Source: Neoceratodus forsteri
Taxonomy: Eukaryota > Chordata > Ceratodontiformes > Ceratodontidae
DNA length: 64,000 nucleotides
Assembly: GCA_016271365.2 (NCBI GenBank)
Contig: CM057456.1
Location: 613,495,501-613,559,500, forward strand
Direction: 5' to 3'
The notes beneath the pieces were generated by a model, which was not told the DNA's origin, did not search any database, and was given only the letters and a program-made list of their open reading frames with translations. Below, one piece after another: positions 54,200-64,000 of this stretch; positions within the stretch are counted from its first letter, which is position 1; every line of letters starts with the position of its first letter. The position numbers and the translations under genes are program-made.

Positions 54200-57100
54200 G
54201 AGCTAAAACCAACAACCCTGAGTAGGGTGGCAGGAGATAGGGTTCACCCAGAAAGGACGGCCAAGGACTGTCCTGTTAATAAAAAGAGCCGTCTTGTAAA
54301 CAGCATCCAGAACATGATGCTTACAAGATAAGCGCTCGAGTTGTAACTCACCACTTTGCAGATGACTGCAATGGGCACAAAATTAAACTCTGCCAGGAAG
54401 CCGCAACCACTCAGAGAGCGGCGAGAACCTGGACTCACAATTTGGTATAGGACCAAAATTAACAGTGTCAAAAACATGTACTAAGCTAATGTAAAAGGAC
54501 CTCAGGAACTGTAAGAGCCGGAGGTAAAGTCTACTGGTTCAGGGTAGACCGAAAAGCACAGACAAAACCCCCACTACCAAGTATGGTTGACCTGCAAACA
54601 ACAAGTCCAGGAGCACTTGAACCCCTTACTTGGTGAGCAAAAGAAGGTCCAGGTGGGGTTAGCCCATCAAGGAGAATGGTTTTCACTTAGTCACTGAAAC
54701 CTTCCTGATGGATGGCGAAGCACAACTTAGAAACCTCTTGTGATGGTCTAGTAGAATCAGATCCTAGTCACTGCATACTCCAAAAAGGAATCATCCTGCC
54801 CCTGTGTGTATAACTGTAGTAGCAGTCTCTGAACTCAGGGAAGAAAGGAAAAAGTGTACAGGAGGATGTGTCCACTGTGGAAAAAAACATTCCGATAGAA
54901 AAAAAAAAAAAACGGGCTGGATTTGTAAGGCAAATAGAGGCAGATGTGCGTCGAGGAGGGACACAGCAGGACCAAGCTAGGGCTAACCCATTCATTGAAG
55001 TGACCGAATAGCGGCAGAAGTGGCTCAATGCGGTGAGGCACTACTTACTCCGGCCTCCCTGAAAGGAGTAGGAGGACTATAGTTTGCTTTGTTGAAAAAA
55101 TAAAATTACAGCTCCGTCACGCAGTCGGAGAGGATAGCTTCGTGTGCAACTGGCTCAGAACCAATGCGCAGGAATTGAAGGTTTGAATATTTGAGAAGCT
55201 ATCTCAGAAAAAGATCTACTTGACCTATGATCAAGAAAGGAGCATGTCGTCTGTTAAGTTGAAGCAAGCATGGAATTAGGAATCTAAGTACCAAAACACT
55301 GAAGAGTCACTTCTGTTGCTGCAAAGCTCTGATCAAGAGAAGAAAGCCTGATAAAAAAAGAGGGACTAACAGACTGGATAGATGCCTAGGTTTTGGAAAT
55401 ATCTCAGAATAAGAGAAATCTCTCTAGAGAAAAGAGGTGAGCCATACCACCGCTGGATCGGACTGCCCCTAGAGGTAGAAGAAATCAGGTACTCTTTACC
55501 GAAGTTTAGAGATGACCGCCTCAGGGTTGAGGCGGAACCTGACCAGATTCAAAGTGTGGTATCGGAAAAATCCGACAAGACATGTGCTGTGAAAATTCTA
55601 ACCTTTTTTTTTTTTTTTTTTATCATCATTAGTCCGAGCCTGACAAGGTTGCAGGCTGCTATTTGGCAAGGATTGCCAGATACAGAAATGACAAGGATGT
55701 CATCCCTCTGAGGAGCAGGAGGAGCCTGAGGATCCATAACTGAACTCTTGACTGGACTAATAATAATAGCTAGACAGATGTTAACCACCTGTGCGGAAGC
55801 AGCCACCAGAGGGGCAGCATCAGAAGGGGGCTGTATACCCCTATCAAAGGAGAGGAAGAGTCTGCGTCTCCCTACCACTGAATTAGAATGTTCCACAGAG
55901 TGTAATTGTCTTGATGACTGAAAGAGTCTAGACGCAGAGGTGTATGGTTCATGGATGCAGTCTGAACACTATGATGGACCCCATTACTGAGGAAATACTG
56001 AAAAGAGCTTCCATCATGGACTCTGATGATAGAGAGGGCGTGTCCTTCAGTATATAAAATGAGTCATCCACTGTATCACTGACCAGAAGGACAGGGAGAG
56101 AGTCATCTAGATGCCCTTCTACCATAGAAGGACCCCAAAGAGAGGTCTAGGTCAGAGCCACTAGAGACTCCGCCACCAGGAAGGGTGTCAAGGAGCTTGG
56201 CACCACGTAGGGAGCTGAGAAAGTGCTGAGCAGAATGAGAGATTCCGCTGGCAGAACAGAACAGAAGAGTCCCATCAGCGGAAAACCGCTGGATGACACA
56301 AGACCCAATGCAGACAGCAACCCACTAAGATGTGTGGAAAAAATAATCCGCAGAACAGGACTTCATTCTGCGGAAACATCATGCCACAAGTCCCACGGAA
56401 GAAGAGGTCTACAAACGGAGATCTGTCCCTAGTTCTATCGGATGGCACCAACTGGCACTCCTGCAGCACCAGCATCACTCGTGGCACAGAAGGGCACCAA
56501 GCACTACCTATGCCAACCTGGGAGACACCCGAGGGCACCCACAGCGGAACCCGCAGGTATCCTCAACACCCATGGCAGCAGTGGCACACAAGGGCGCCCC
56601 CGATGCCCATGGCACCCATGGTTCCATGGCACCCAAGAAACCCATGGCAGCATGGCACCCGAGGGCACCCATGGCAGCAATGTCACCCGAGGGCACCCAT
56701 GGCATCCAAGGTACCATGGTACCCGTGACACCCATGGACTCATGGAACCCATGACACCCATGGACTCATGGCACCAAAGATACCCATGGCACCCATGCCA
56801 CTCGTGGAGGCCAAGCACCACCCACGGGTACCAGGTGCCACCCACAGGTGCCCGGCGCCACCAACGGGTACCAGGTGCCACCCACAGGTGCCCGGCACCA
56901 CCCATGGGTGCCCAGCACCACCTGCAGCACCCATGGGGGCCCGGCACTGCCTGTGGCACCCATGGGTGCACGGCACCACCCACGGGTGCCTGCACCACCT
57001 GCGGGCATCCACGGCACAGTGAGACACCCACAGCACCACTAGTGGCACTGGCAATGAAGGCAACAATGGCAGCACCCACGGTGCTGCACAGAGCCCACGG

Positions 57101-58049
57101 CACCGAGCGTGCTGCCGAGCCATGGTGCCGATCCACGGCGCCGACTCAAACACCAGCGGCACTGCCTATGGCACCGATGCCAAATCAGTGGCCATGGTGC
57201 CGAACCTGTGGTGCCACCAAGGCGCCGGGCACGGCGCCAGGAAAAACACCTTGGAAAAGCCAATGGAGAAGATGGGGAGAAGGAAAAAGGTGGTGCCCAT
57301 GCCAGCCCCAGCATGGAAAAAGAAGAGGGGGTAGGCACGAGGGGTCGACATGATGGTGAAGGCACCAAGAGGGCACCACGCTCATCCTGATCCAATTGAC
57401 CCAGCTCCGGTCCAACAGCTCCGAGGCCCAGAGGCCCCAAAAACAGGAACACAACCAGGAAAAAAGGAAAGTCAAACCCCCTGCTCCACAGGAGCGGCCC
57501 AGAGGTGAAACAGCTCACCGGAACTCCAATGAGGACAGAGATGGAGTCCGGAGTTGAGAATGCGGCCATTAGGAGCGGGGCCAAGGGGAACCCACAACAG
57601 TCAGTCCAGGCCTATCGACCCTTCCGATGAACAATCCTTGTGCAGACATACCAAAGGGCAACCTCAAGCAGCACCGATTCTTCTTCCCCAAGCGAGGAAG
57701 AAGAGCTTGAAGCTAAGTGGAGCCGGATCCCCGGAACTGCTAGATTTGTGCTTCAGTGGACTGCCCCCCCCTCCCCCCACCGAGCACAGAACTGTCCATA
57801 GTCAGACCCTCCCCCGTTACTTAAGGGTGGCGGACCGGGCACAGTCCCTCTGCTATAAGAACTTTCAAACGAAGTCTTCCTACCGTCACCGCTACCGTCT
57901 AAGGACGACTCCGTTGATGGCAGGAAAGAATTTCTTTTTCTTAATAATCTTCTTTTCTTGTCCGTAAAATAAGAAATCACTACTAAACAGTTAAATTAAA
58001 CAGTTAAACACTAAAAGCTGCTGTTGTATAGACAAAGACTGACTCCAGC
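54200..58049. other. DIRS-I interior, no clear gene
   Basis: Besides the minisatellite I see only short frames. One minus-strand frame (55549-55896) has GRRRLFLSFDRG and PPSDAAPLVAASAQ, faintly like the GRRIFS region of DIRS-A Gag, but it is too weak to call. A T-run lies at about 55602-55621. Frames of 200-300 codons at 56442-57584 come from the repetitive G+C-rich part. Confidence 0.5.
56560..57030. repeat. Minisatellite in DIRS-I
   Basis: From 56821 to 56920 five 20-bp units follow each other in register, such as CCCACAGGTGCCCGGCGCCA and CCCACGGGTACCAGGTGCCA. Two of the unit types alternate, giving a 40-bp higher-order unit. Looser units with CACCCATGGCA extend to about 56560 on the left and to about 57030 on the right. 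The 20-bp period is not a multiple of three, which speaks against a coding repeat. Confidence 0.8.
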
Positions 58050-58283
58050 AGACAAGCGACGTCGACATCCAAGCACACTCGACAGCGGGAGAAAGGGAAC
58101 TGAGGCGGTTGGAGGTCGACGCCGAGATAGCCTACACAGGCACAAGTCAGTCTCGCAGTGCTGCACATGCGTGGTCCTACCTCAGTGCCGAACCTTCAGA
58201 AAATCTTTGGCTCCCGCTTGGTCCTAGTGCCTCCAGTGCTATCCCACTAGTGTGAATAAGTGATGGAGACTTAATCCAGGAAG
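58050..58283 (-). repeat. DIRS-I right inverted terminal repeat
   Basis: Inverted relative to 53687-53925. The end reads AGTGATGGAGACTTAATCCAGGA without the last twenty or so bases seen on the left (the TTACGTACTTACCG part). Such unequal ends are usual for DIRS. Confidence 0.78.
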
Positions 58284-60528
58284 GTCTATGGAGCATATGA
58301 TAATAAATAGACATGGGTTTACTTCCAGGTTGGGGGTGAAACAACTCTTCTTCTATAGGGGAAGGGTCAGCCCACCCGTTTGCATCCGTGAGTGTAGTTC
58401 CACACCACTGGCAGTTTGTCAGGTATAAGAAGAAGTCCTCCACAGGAATGTTCCACTCAGTAGAGAGTTGTGCAAAGCTCTTTATCAGGCCCCCATCATA
58501 CAGCTGGTTAACCAGTAAGAGACCCTTCTGCCTCCATACCCATAACCGCTGGACCATTATTGTGGTGCAGCTTCCTCCAGACTTCATGAAGTGGAGTAAA
58601 CTGAGATTTGGAGAGTTACCCTCCATATGTCCCACTCTTTTATGCGTCCACATCCAGGCGTGCGGAGTAATCGCAGCAAAAGGGTTGCTCAAAAGCACCT
58701 CCCCCAGGTCTTGCAAACACTCAACTAGTGTATCATTTCAAAGGTTACCCTGTAACATATCCTCCTCTAGGCCTATCCATGGGCAGTCAGACCCTGAATT
58801 TCCAGTGGGGAGAAAGGCCAATTGGGCAGTCCAATAATAAGTTTTGAAATTTGGTAACCCTGCTTCTCCCTCCCCTGGCACTTTCTGCAATATGGCTCTT
58901 GGAATTTTGGCTCGAACCCCTTGCCATAAAAATTTGTGTGTAAGTGCATCTAGTTGTTTAAAGTGAGTCTGGGGTACTCTGATAGGAAGGGCCTGATATA
59001 AGTATAGGACCTTTGGCAATGTTGTCATTTTTATGACCCCCACTCTCCCCAACAGGGAGCTGGGCAAAGTAGCCCATCTCTCACAGTCTTCTACAATCCC
59101 AGCCAATAAGGACTTCAAATTCAACTTACATAAGGCCCCTACTGATGCAGAGATCATTACCCCCAGGTACCATAACTTATGTACCAATTGGAGACCACCC
59201 AGCTGGGCAATCATCTGTGCACGATTTAAAGAGCCCACTGGCATCAACTCACTCTTGGACCAATTGACCTTGTGCCCCGATATGGCATCAAATGACTGCA
59301 TTAGCTTATAGACTTCAGGTAAGTCCTCATCAGGGATTTGCAGATATAGTAATTGATCATCCGCATACAGTACATAGCAATTTTGTGTTCTCGCCCCCCC
59401 CCGAAACCTCTTATCCCCATATGTGCCCTTAGAGCTGCCCCCAGAGGTTCCAACAATAACATATACAACAGTGGGGACAGAAGACAACCCTGGCGTGTGC
59501 CCCTGCCTAATTTAAAGGGGGGTAGATAGCTCTCCATTGACCAATACTTGTGCCAAAGGGCCTTGGTATAGGGCTCGGACCCAAGATCGGAAGGACAGAC
59601 CTACTCCCAATCTACCCAAGGTATTAAACAGATACCCCCATTCCACACGGTCAAAAGCTTTCTCAGCATTGAGAGCCACAACCACAGCCCCATGAGATCT
59701 TTAAGTGCGGGCCCACCTAAGTATGATATTGAGTGTATGGCTAATGTTATGCTTCCCCATATGACCTTTCACAAAGCCAGATTAGTCCAGGTGTATAATA
59801 CCTGGGAGTACCGCCTCTGAATGAGATGCAAGGGCTTTTGCCACAATTTTATAGTCCGCCATGAGCAGTGAAATTGACCTGTAGGAGGCGCACTTATTAG
59901 CATCTTTACCCGGTTTTGGCAATACTGTGATTGCTGCAGACCGTGTGGATGGGAGTAACTCATCTTTTAACAGACCTTCCTCCACCGCATCAAACAAGGG
60001 GTCCAAAAGCTGGTTCTCAAAGGCCTTATAAAAGTGAATCGGGAGGCCGTCAGGCCCTGGGGTCTTTCCACTTTTTAGAGACCTCATGGCCACCCTGATC
60101 TCCTGTTTAGTCAAAGGCTCATCCAGCCTCTCAGCTTCCTCCCCATTGATCTTATTAAGGGGTATCCCTTCAAAGAAATTGTCATATTCTTCCTGGGAAG
60201 GGTCGCATTCAGAAGTATAAAGGGATCTCTAGAAGGCGCCAAAGGCGCTACCTATCTCCCCGGAACCCTGCACCAGATTACCCTGTGCATCCTGAACCTG
60301 ACCAACTGTTTTCGCTGTTTCCTTTCATTTCAACTGCCATGCTAGGTACTTCCCTGCCCTGTCCCCATCAAAGTAGGCTCCCGAGATGGATAGGAGGATG
60401 GTTCTTTCCAATTGCATGCTAGACAAGGTATTGAACCTCCATTTCAACTTCTGAACAATTGCATAAAGGGCTGTCGTGGGGGTTTAGCATATGCGCCTTT
60501 TCACAGGCTGTGATTTTGCTTCTAAGGA
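58284..60528 (-). pseudogene. L1 ORF2 reverse transcriptase region
   Basis: From the right: 60419-60528 (KITACEKAHMLNPHDSP), a linker, then 59782-60114 (SLKSGKTPGPDGLPIHFYKA and YRSISLLMADYKIVAKAL). Next is a decayed part with DKAFDR-like residues near 59660, 59301-59537 (RQGCLLSPLLYMLLLEPLG), 58738-59487 (YADDQLLYLQIPDEDL with the YADD catalytic motif at about 59366, then KVNWSKSELMPVG) and 58284-58716. Order and motifs are those of L1-clade ORF2. The 249-codon frame at 58738-59487 is the longest; frameshifts near 59480 and 58737 break it. Confidence 0.87.
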
Positions 60529-60851
60529 AAGTACAGTTATGTAAGAACTTACCGCAACAGTAGATCTTCGAGAGAGGCTCTTGCAGTAGATAATTACATA
60601 TAGGACTGACGCCGGCAGGCGGCACGACCCCATGGAAATATTTCTAGCTAGCAGTCCCTGGCGAGGGACCGCCCCCAAATCAGGTGACCGGCGTCAGGAG
60701 ACGTCGGTATAAAGGGGCAGTCCCGGACGCCCGCCTTCCAGTTCTTTCCCGCCACAGGCCGAAAGAGGCCGGACGAGAGAGGAGCGGATATTTCTTTAAA
60801 TGGAAAAGGAGCTGAAAAGCCTGGGGATGGGGGTGGATAGAGTTACTTCAT

Positions 60852-60931
60852 TGTAAGAGCTCTCTCGAAGATCTACTGTTACGGTAAGTTCTACGTAACT
60901 GTACTATCTTACTTCGAGAGGGTTCTTGCAG
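60852..60931. repeat. DIRS-J internal complementary region
   Basis: The left arm around AGAGCTCTCTCGAAGAT is answered by ATCTTACTTCGAGAGGGTTC on the right. The centre reads CTGTTACGGTAAGTTCTACG. The arms match the left terminus at 60535-60580. Confidence 0.83.
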
Positions 60932-61033
60932 TAGGTAATTACATATAGGACTGAATCCCAAGCAGTCTGGAACAAAGAAATGGCACCGGGAGGAGGAAAC
61001 CTACTCCAAGAAGCAGTTCTAGCCGTGCAAGCC

Positions 61034-62365
61034 TCAAGATAGGAGGCCTTGCAAAACAGCTAGCCCGAAGCCTGCTCTACAGTGAGAGGCAATATCCAAA
61101 CTGTAGTGTTTCGAAAAGGTATGGACGGAAGTCCAGGTGGCGGCAGCGCAGATGTCTGCCACAGACACATTCTTGAAACAAGCCGCAGAGGTAGCTACTC
61201 CTCTTGTGGAGTGGCCTCTGACTTGACCCGGGAGGGTCTTGTGGTATTTGTCATAACAGAAAGTGATGCAATGAGCCAACCACTTAGACAGGCATTGCTT
61301 GGAAACAGCACTGCGTTCCCTTTTGTAAGCAAAAGAGATGAACAACTGATCAGTCTTTCTAAGATCCTTCGTCCAGTTGGTATAGTATCTCAGAATCCGG
61401 TGAACATCCATAGTATGGAGTAAATACTGCCCTTGATTAGAGTACTTCGTAAAAAAGGCAGGTAGCTCTATGGACTGATTTAAGGTAGACTCTGCTACTA
61501 CTTTAGGTAGAAACTTAGGATTCGTGTGAAGAACAACTCGTTCCTTGTGAAAAATCAAGTAGGGGATTTTACACATCTGGGCCTGGAGCTCGGAGATTCT
61601 TTGAGCCGAAGTAACGGCCACCAAGAAGAGCGTCTTCCATGAAAGAAACTTCAAATCTGCAGAAGCTGCAGGTTCGAAGGGAGGAAGGGTAAGTTTCTCG
61701 AGAACAAAATTTAAGTCCCAAGGAGGGGCAGGAGTACGGATGGGGGGCCTCAGATGGAGAACCCCTGTGAGAAAGGTCTTGGAGACCTCCAGTTGAGCAA
61801 AAGCCTTGTTTGCGAAGGGAACATGATAGGCCGAAATGGCCGCCATGTGTACCTTCAAAGAGGAATGACTGAGACCCAGGTCAAACAGACGACGTAGATA
61901 CTCCAGCAGAAGCCCCGCTGAACAGGAGAAAGGTTCCACGTTCTTGGAAGCGGCCCAAATACAGAATCTTTTCCACTTCATGGCATAAGTGGATCTAGTG
62001 GAGGGTTTTCTGGCCTCCATTAAAATTTCAGCCACTTTGGGAGACACTCCAAAACAGGATTGGGCTAGGTCTGCAGGAGACATGCATGCAGTTGAAGGGA
62101 TTTGAGGCCTGGATGGACCAGGGTCCCCTGATCCTGGGTCAACAAACCTCGAGATAGAGGAAGAGGACGAGGAGGATCCTCTGAATATTGTTGTAGAAGA
62201 GAGAACCAGATTTGCCTGGGCCAGAAAGGAGCGATCAGAATCATTCTCGCTCCTTCTGAAGCTATTTTCTGCAAGACTTATGGGATAAGAAGAATTGGGG
62301 GAAAGGCATAGACAAATCTGTCCTTCCAGTCTAGAGATAGAGCGTCGCTCCAGAAAGCGCGTCAC
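61034..62365 (-). CDS. DIRS-J tyrosine recombinase, open frame
   Basis: The frame is open for 443 residues. The first codon in the open stretch is a GTG at 62365; the first ATG well placed before the domain is at 62083 (residue 95), giving about 349 residues. A Ser-rich linker is followed by the core-binding domain (STYAMKWKRFCIWAASKN). The catalytic domain has Arg256 in TSAQRISELQA, His385 and Arg388 in RGHSTRGVATS, Trp411 in AATWTSVHT and Tyr421 in KHYSLDI. The R-H-R-Y set is complete. The frame overlaps the RT-RNase H frame by 35 bases, as usual in DIRS. Product: integration of circular DIRS DNA. Activity is inferred only. Confidence 0.85.
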   Translation of the reverse strand: MTRFLERRSISRLEGQICLCLSPNSSYPISLAENSFRRSENDSDRSFLAQANLVLSSTTIFRGSSSSSSSISRFVDPGSGDPGPSRPQIPSTACMSPADLAQSCFGVSPKVAEILMEARKPSTRSTYAMKWKRFCIWAASKNVEPFSCSAGLLLEYLRRLFDLGLSHSSLKVHMAAISAYHVPFANKAFAQLEVSKTFLTGVLHLRPPIRTPAPPWDLNFVLEKLTLPPFEPAASADLKFLSWKTLFLVAVTSAQRISELQAQMCKIPYLIFHKERVVLHTNPKFLPKVVAESTLNQSIELPAFFTKYSNQGQYLLHTMDVHRILRYYTNWTKDLRKTDQLFISFAYKRERSAVSKQCLSKWLAHCITFCYDKYHKTLPGQVRGHSTRGVATSAACFKNVSVADICAAATWTSVHTFSKHYSLDIASHCRAGFGLAVLQGLLS

Positions 62366-64000
62366 TCCAGAAAGCGCCTCGCTCTAGAAACGAGCAGAAG
62401 GTGGGAAGTTTTGCGTTTAGGGGGGATGCAAACAGGTCAACCTGTGGTGTTCCCCAAAGTTGGAAGATATTGTCTAGGACCCCTTGGTCCAGTTCCCACT
62501 CGTGAGTCAGAGCAGAAGAGCAGCTTAGCTTGTCTGCCAGGGTGTTGTCGACTCCCGGAATGTGAATCTCCGTGAGGTGAAGGTCGCGTTGTGTTGCCCA
62601 ATCCCAAACCCTCATTGCCTCCCTGCATAGAGGGTGGGACCGAGTCCCTTCCTGCTTGTTGATGTACCACACCACGCACATGCTGTCCGTCTGGACGGCA
62701 AGGTGATCGGGAAGGATGTATTGATGAAGGGCTTGGAGAGCATACAACACTGCCCGAAGCTCGAGCACATTGATGTGGAGAGCTTGTTCTAGCCTGGACC
62801 AGGAGCCCTGGGTCCGATGAGGGCCTAGATGGGCTCCCCAACCTTCGCATGAGGCATCTGTGGTTAGAATCTGGGAGGGGGGAGGATGAAAGAAAGGAAC
62901 CCCCCGAAACAGGTTCTCTCAAACCATCCACCATTGTAAGTCTCGCATCATTGGCGAGGAGATCAGAACTGAGTGATCTAGGTCGTCCAATAGCTGATCC
63001 CACTGAGAGCGTAGAGTCCACTGAGAGATCCTCATGTGGAGTCGAGCGCGAGGGACCGTCGGGATAGCAGCCGCCATGAGCCCAAGAAGGCGAAGGACCG
63101 ACCTCGCCGAGACCATCCTGCAGTCGGACAACAGACTTATCTGGGTCTGAAGGGAGGCCGCCCTGTCCGGAGGCAGGAAGGCCTTGCCCATGGTCGTATC
63201 GAGGATCGCCCCAATAAACTGTAGCCTCTGGGATGGGTCCAGATGAGACTTGGAATGGTTGATGGTAATACCCAGGCAGGCAAAGACCTGCTGGGTAAGG
63301 GAGAGGAATAGCAGGAGTTCCTCCCTGGATGAGGCCACCAGAAGCCAGTCGTCCAGGTAAGGGAAAACCTGTACTCCCTTGGTACGCAGGTGGGCCGCCA
63401 CCACTGCCAGGCATTTGGTAAATACTCGGGGGGCCGAGGATAGACCAAACAGGAGCACCTTGAACTGGTAGTGGTCCCCCTGGAATGCAAAACGAAGGTA
63501 TTTGCGATGAGATGGGCGAATGGGAATGTGCAGATAAGCATCCTGCATATCCAGAGCACAAAGCCATTGACCCGGCCAGAGGAGGGGCAGAAGGCTCTGG
63601 AAAGAGAGCATCCTGAACCTTTTGAACTCTACATAAAGATTCAGGGAACTGAGATCTAAAATTGGTCTGAGATCTCCCGTCTTCTTTGGGACCAGGAAGA
63701 AATGGGAATAGTAACCCGTCCCCTGAAGATGAAGGGGGACGGGCTCAATCGCTTGCTTCAGCAGAAGAGCCGAGATTTCCTCCTGGACCAAAGGAAGATG
63801 TTCCCGTGAATATGACAACTTCAGAGGGGGGTGGTGGGGTGGTTTCTGAAGAAACTCTATGGAGTGTCCTTCTGCTATGAGCTGGAGCACTCAAGAATCT
63901 ATGGTTATCCTCTCCCATCCCGGAAGGTGGAGGGAAAACCTCCCTCCTACCGGTTCCTCCGGGGAGTCCGGAGGCAGTGGGAGAGGAAAGGAGTCAGGTG
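62331..64000 (-). pseudogene. DIRS-J reverse transcriptase and RNase H, one stop, runs off the window
   Basis: The frame 62919-63890 has FFLVPKKTGDLRPILDL, ALDMQDAYLHIPI (motif A Asp), FGLSSAPRVFTKC and FPYLDDWLLVA (YLDD). A TGA at 62919-62921 interrupts it. The same frame then goes on to 62331 with ILTTDASCEGWGAHL, NVLELRAVLYAL, VQTDSMCVVWYINK and GVDNTLADKLS, which are the four acidic positions of RNase H. Apart from that stop there is no frameshift visible. The upstream part and gag are outside. Confidence 0.85.

Larger units (their letters stand above)
53687..58283 (-). mobile_element. DIRS-I, non-autonomous DIRS-like element
   Basis: The left end (GAAATTACGTACTTACCGTA) and the region to about 53925 are inverted at 58050-58283 (shared: CACTAGTG, GACCAAGCGGGAGCC, TCGGCGTCGACC). 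An ICR is at 54086-54184. No RT, RNase H or recombinase is visible between them; the 3.8-kb interior has only short frames and a minisatellite. The left end resembles that of DIRS-A2. L1 ORF2 can be followed on both sides, so I was inserted into the L1. Confidence 0.75.
52797..60530 (-). mobile_element. L1/Tx1-type LINE, split by DIRS-I and cut by DIRS-J
   Basis: The 3' end on the minus strand shows AATAAA and an A-rich tail at about 52797-52825. ORF2 C-terminal sequence runs to 53686, then DIRS-I intervenes, and ORF2 continues from 58284 to about 60530, where DIRS-J begins. RT motifs are of L1 type, not CR1/L2. The 5' part is not in view. The element sits in DIRS-H on its left side. Confidence 0.82.
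60531..64000 (-). mobile_element. DIRS-J, best preserved DIRS, cut by the window end
   Basis: The left terminus at 60531 reads GTACAGTTATGTAAGAACTT; the terminal repeat region runs to about 60850, with the ICR at 60852-60931. Then come a 444-codon recombinase frame and RT with RNase H broken by a single stop. Gag and the right end lie beyond 64000. The left end adjoins L1 ORF2 sequence at 60530. J is related to DIRS-H in terminus, ICR and recombinase. Low decay suggests the most recent insertion here. Confidence 0.88.

Noticed and set aside
56442..57353. 303-codon plus-strand frame
   Set aside because: It runs through the 20-bp minisatellite and gives a His-, Pro- and Gly-rich repetitive translation; similar frames exist on the other strand.
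53687..58283. DIRS-I as a DNA transposon with long inverted repeats
   Set aside because: An internal palindrome repeats both ends next to the left terminus, and the end resembles DIRS-A2; this is the DIRS plan.
7277..60931. ICR palindromes as terminators, CRISPR repeats or replication origins
   Set aside because: Each matches the ends of the DIRS element that holds it, which explains them fully; spacing and arrangement do not fit a CRISPR array.

Overview
The window is vertebrate-type repeat DNA. I find no host gene, rRNA, CRISPR array or bacterial feature. It holds Tyr-recombinase (DIRS) retrotransposons, CR1/L2-type LINEs, an L1/Tx1-type LINE, and Ty3/gypsy- and retrovirus-like LTR elements, mostly broken and inserted into each other. 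At least five DIRS sequence types beside CR1/L2 LINEs and a gypsy element with a PNMA-like Gag argue against a mammal or bird. A large-genome amphibian or a non-avian reptile fits best. This is an inference from repeat content only.

Layout: 1-3405 is a CR1/L2-like LINE (+). 3406-6295 has no recognisable gene, only a tRNA-like SINE candidate and a CpG-rich block. 6296-10187 (DIRS-A) and 12207-14447 (DIRS-A2) are related DIRS elements (-) that carry gag but no RT or recombinase. 14446 to about 17093 is the 5' end of a retrovirus-like LTR element (E). 17074-46693 is the territory of a Ty3/gypsy element (G, +), bounded by a long direct repeat (R1, R2). Three full-sized DIRS elements split it: C at 21822-27728, B at 29875-37786 and D at 39027-44708. 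B carries a CR1/L2 LINE at 32345-34720. 46740-47281 is an orphan DIRS end (F). From 47282, DIRS-H is broken by a CR1/L2 LINE (47901-50706) and then by an L1-type LINE (-, 52797-60530). The L1 is itself broken by DIRS-I (53687-58283) and by DIRS-J (60531 to the end of the window). J is the least decayed element, with an open tyrosine recombinase frame.

Relations: the DIRS copies share one plan read right to left: gag with a Cys/His module, then RT and RNase H, then tyrosine recombinase, an internal complementary region (ICR), and an inverted terminal repeat. All nine copies or fragments lie on the minus strand, while the three CR1/L2 copies and G lie on the plus strand. Reading across junctions gives an order of insertion: G before C, B and D; B before its LINE; H before its LINE and before the L1; the L1 before I and J. 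The best candidates for something new are the GGTRAGT core shared by ICRs of otherwise different DIRS types, the gag-only DIRS lineage, and an open frame kept in both copies of the R repeat. All coordinates and homologies were read by eye; element ends are good to about 5-20 bp unless stated.
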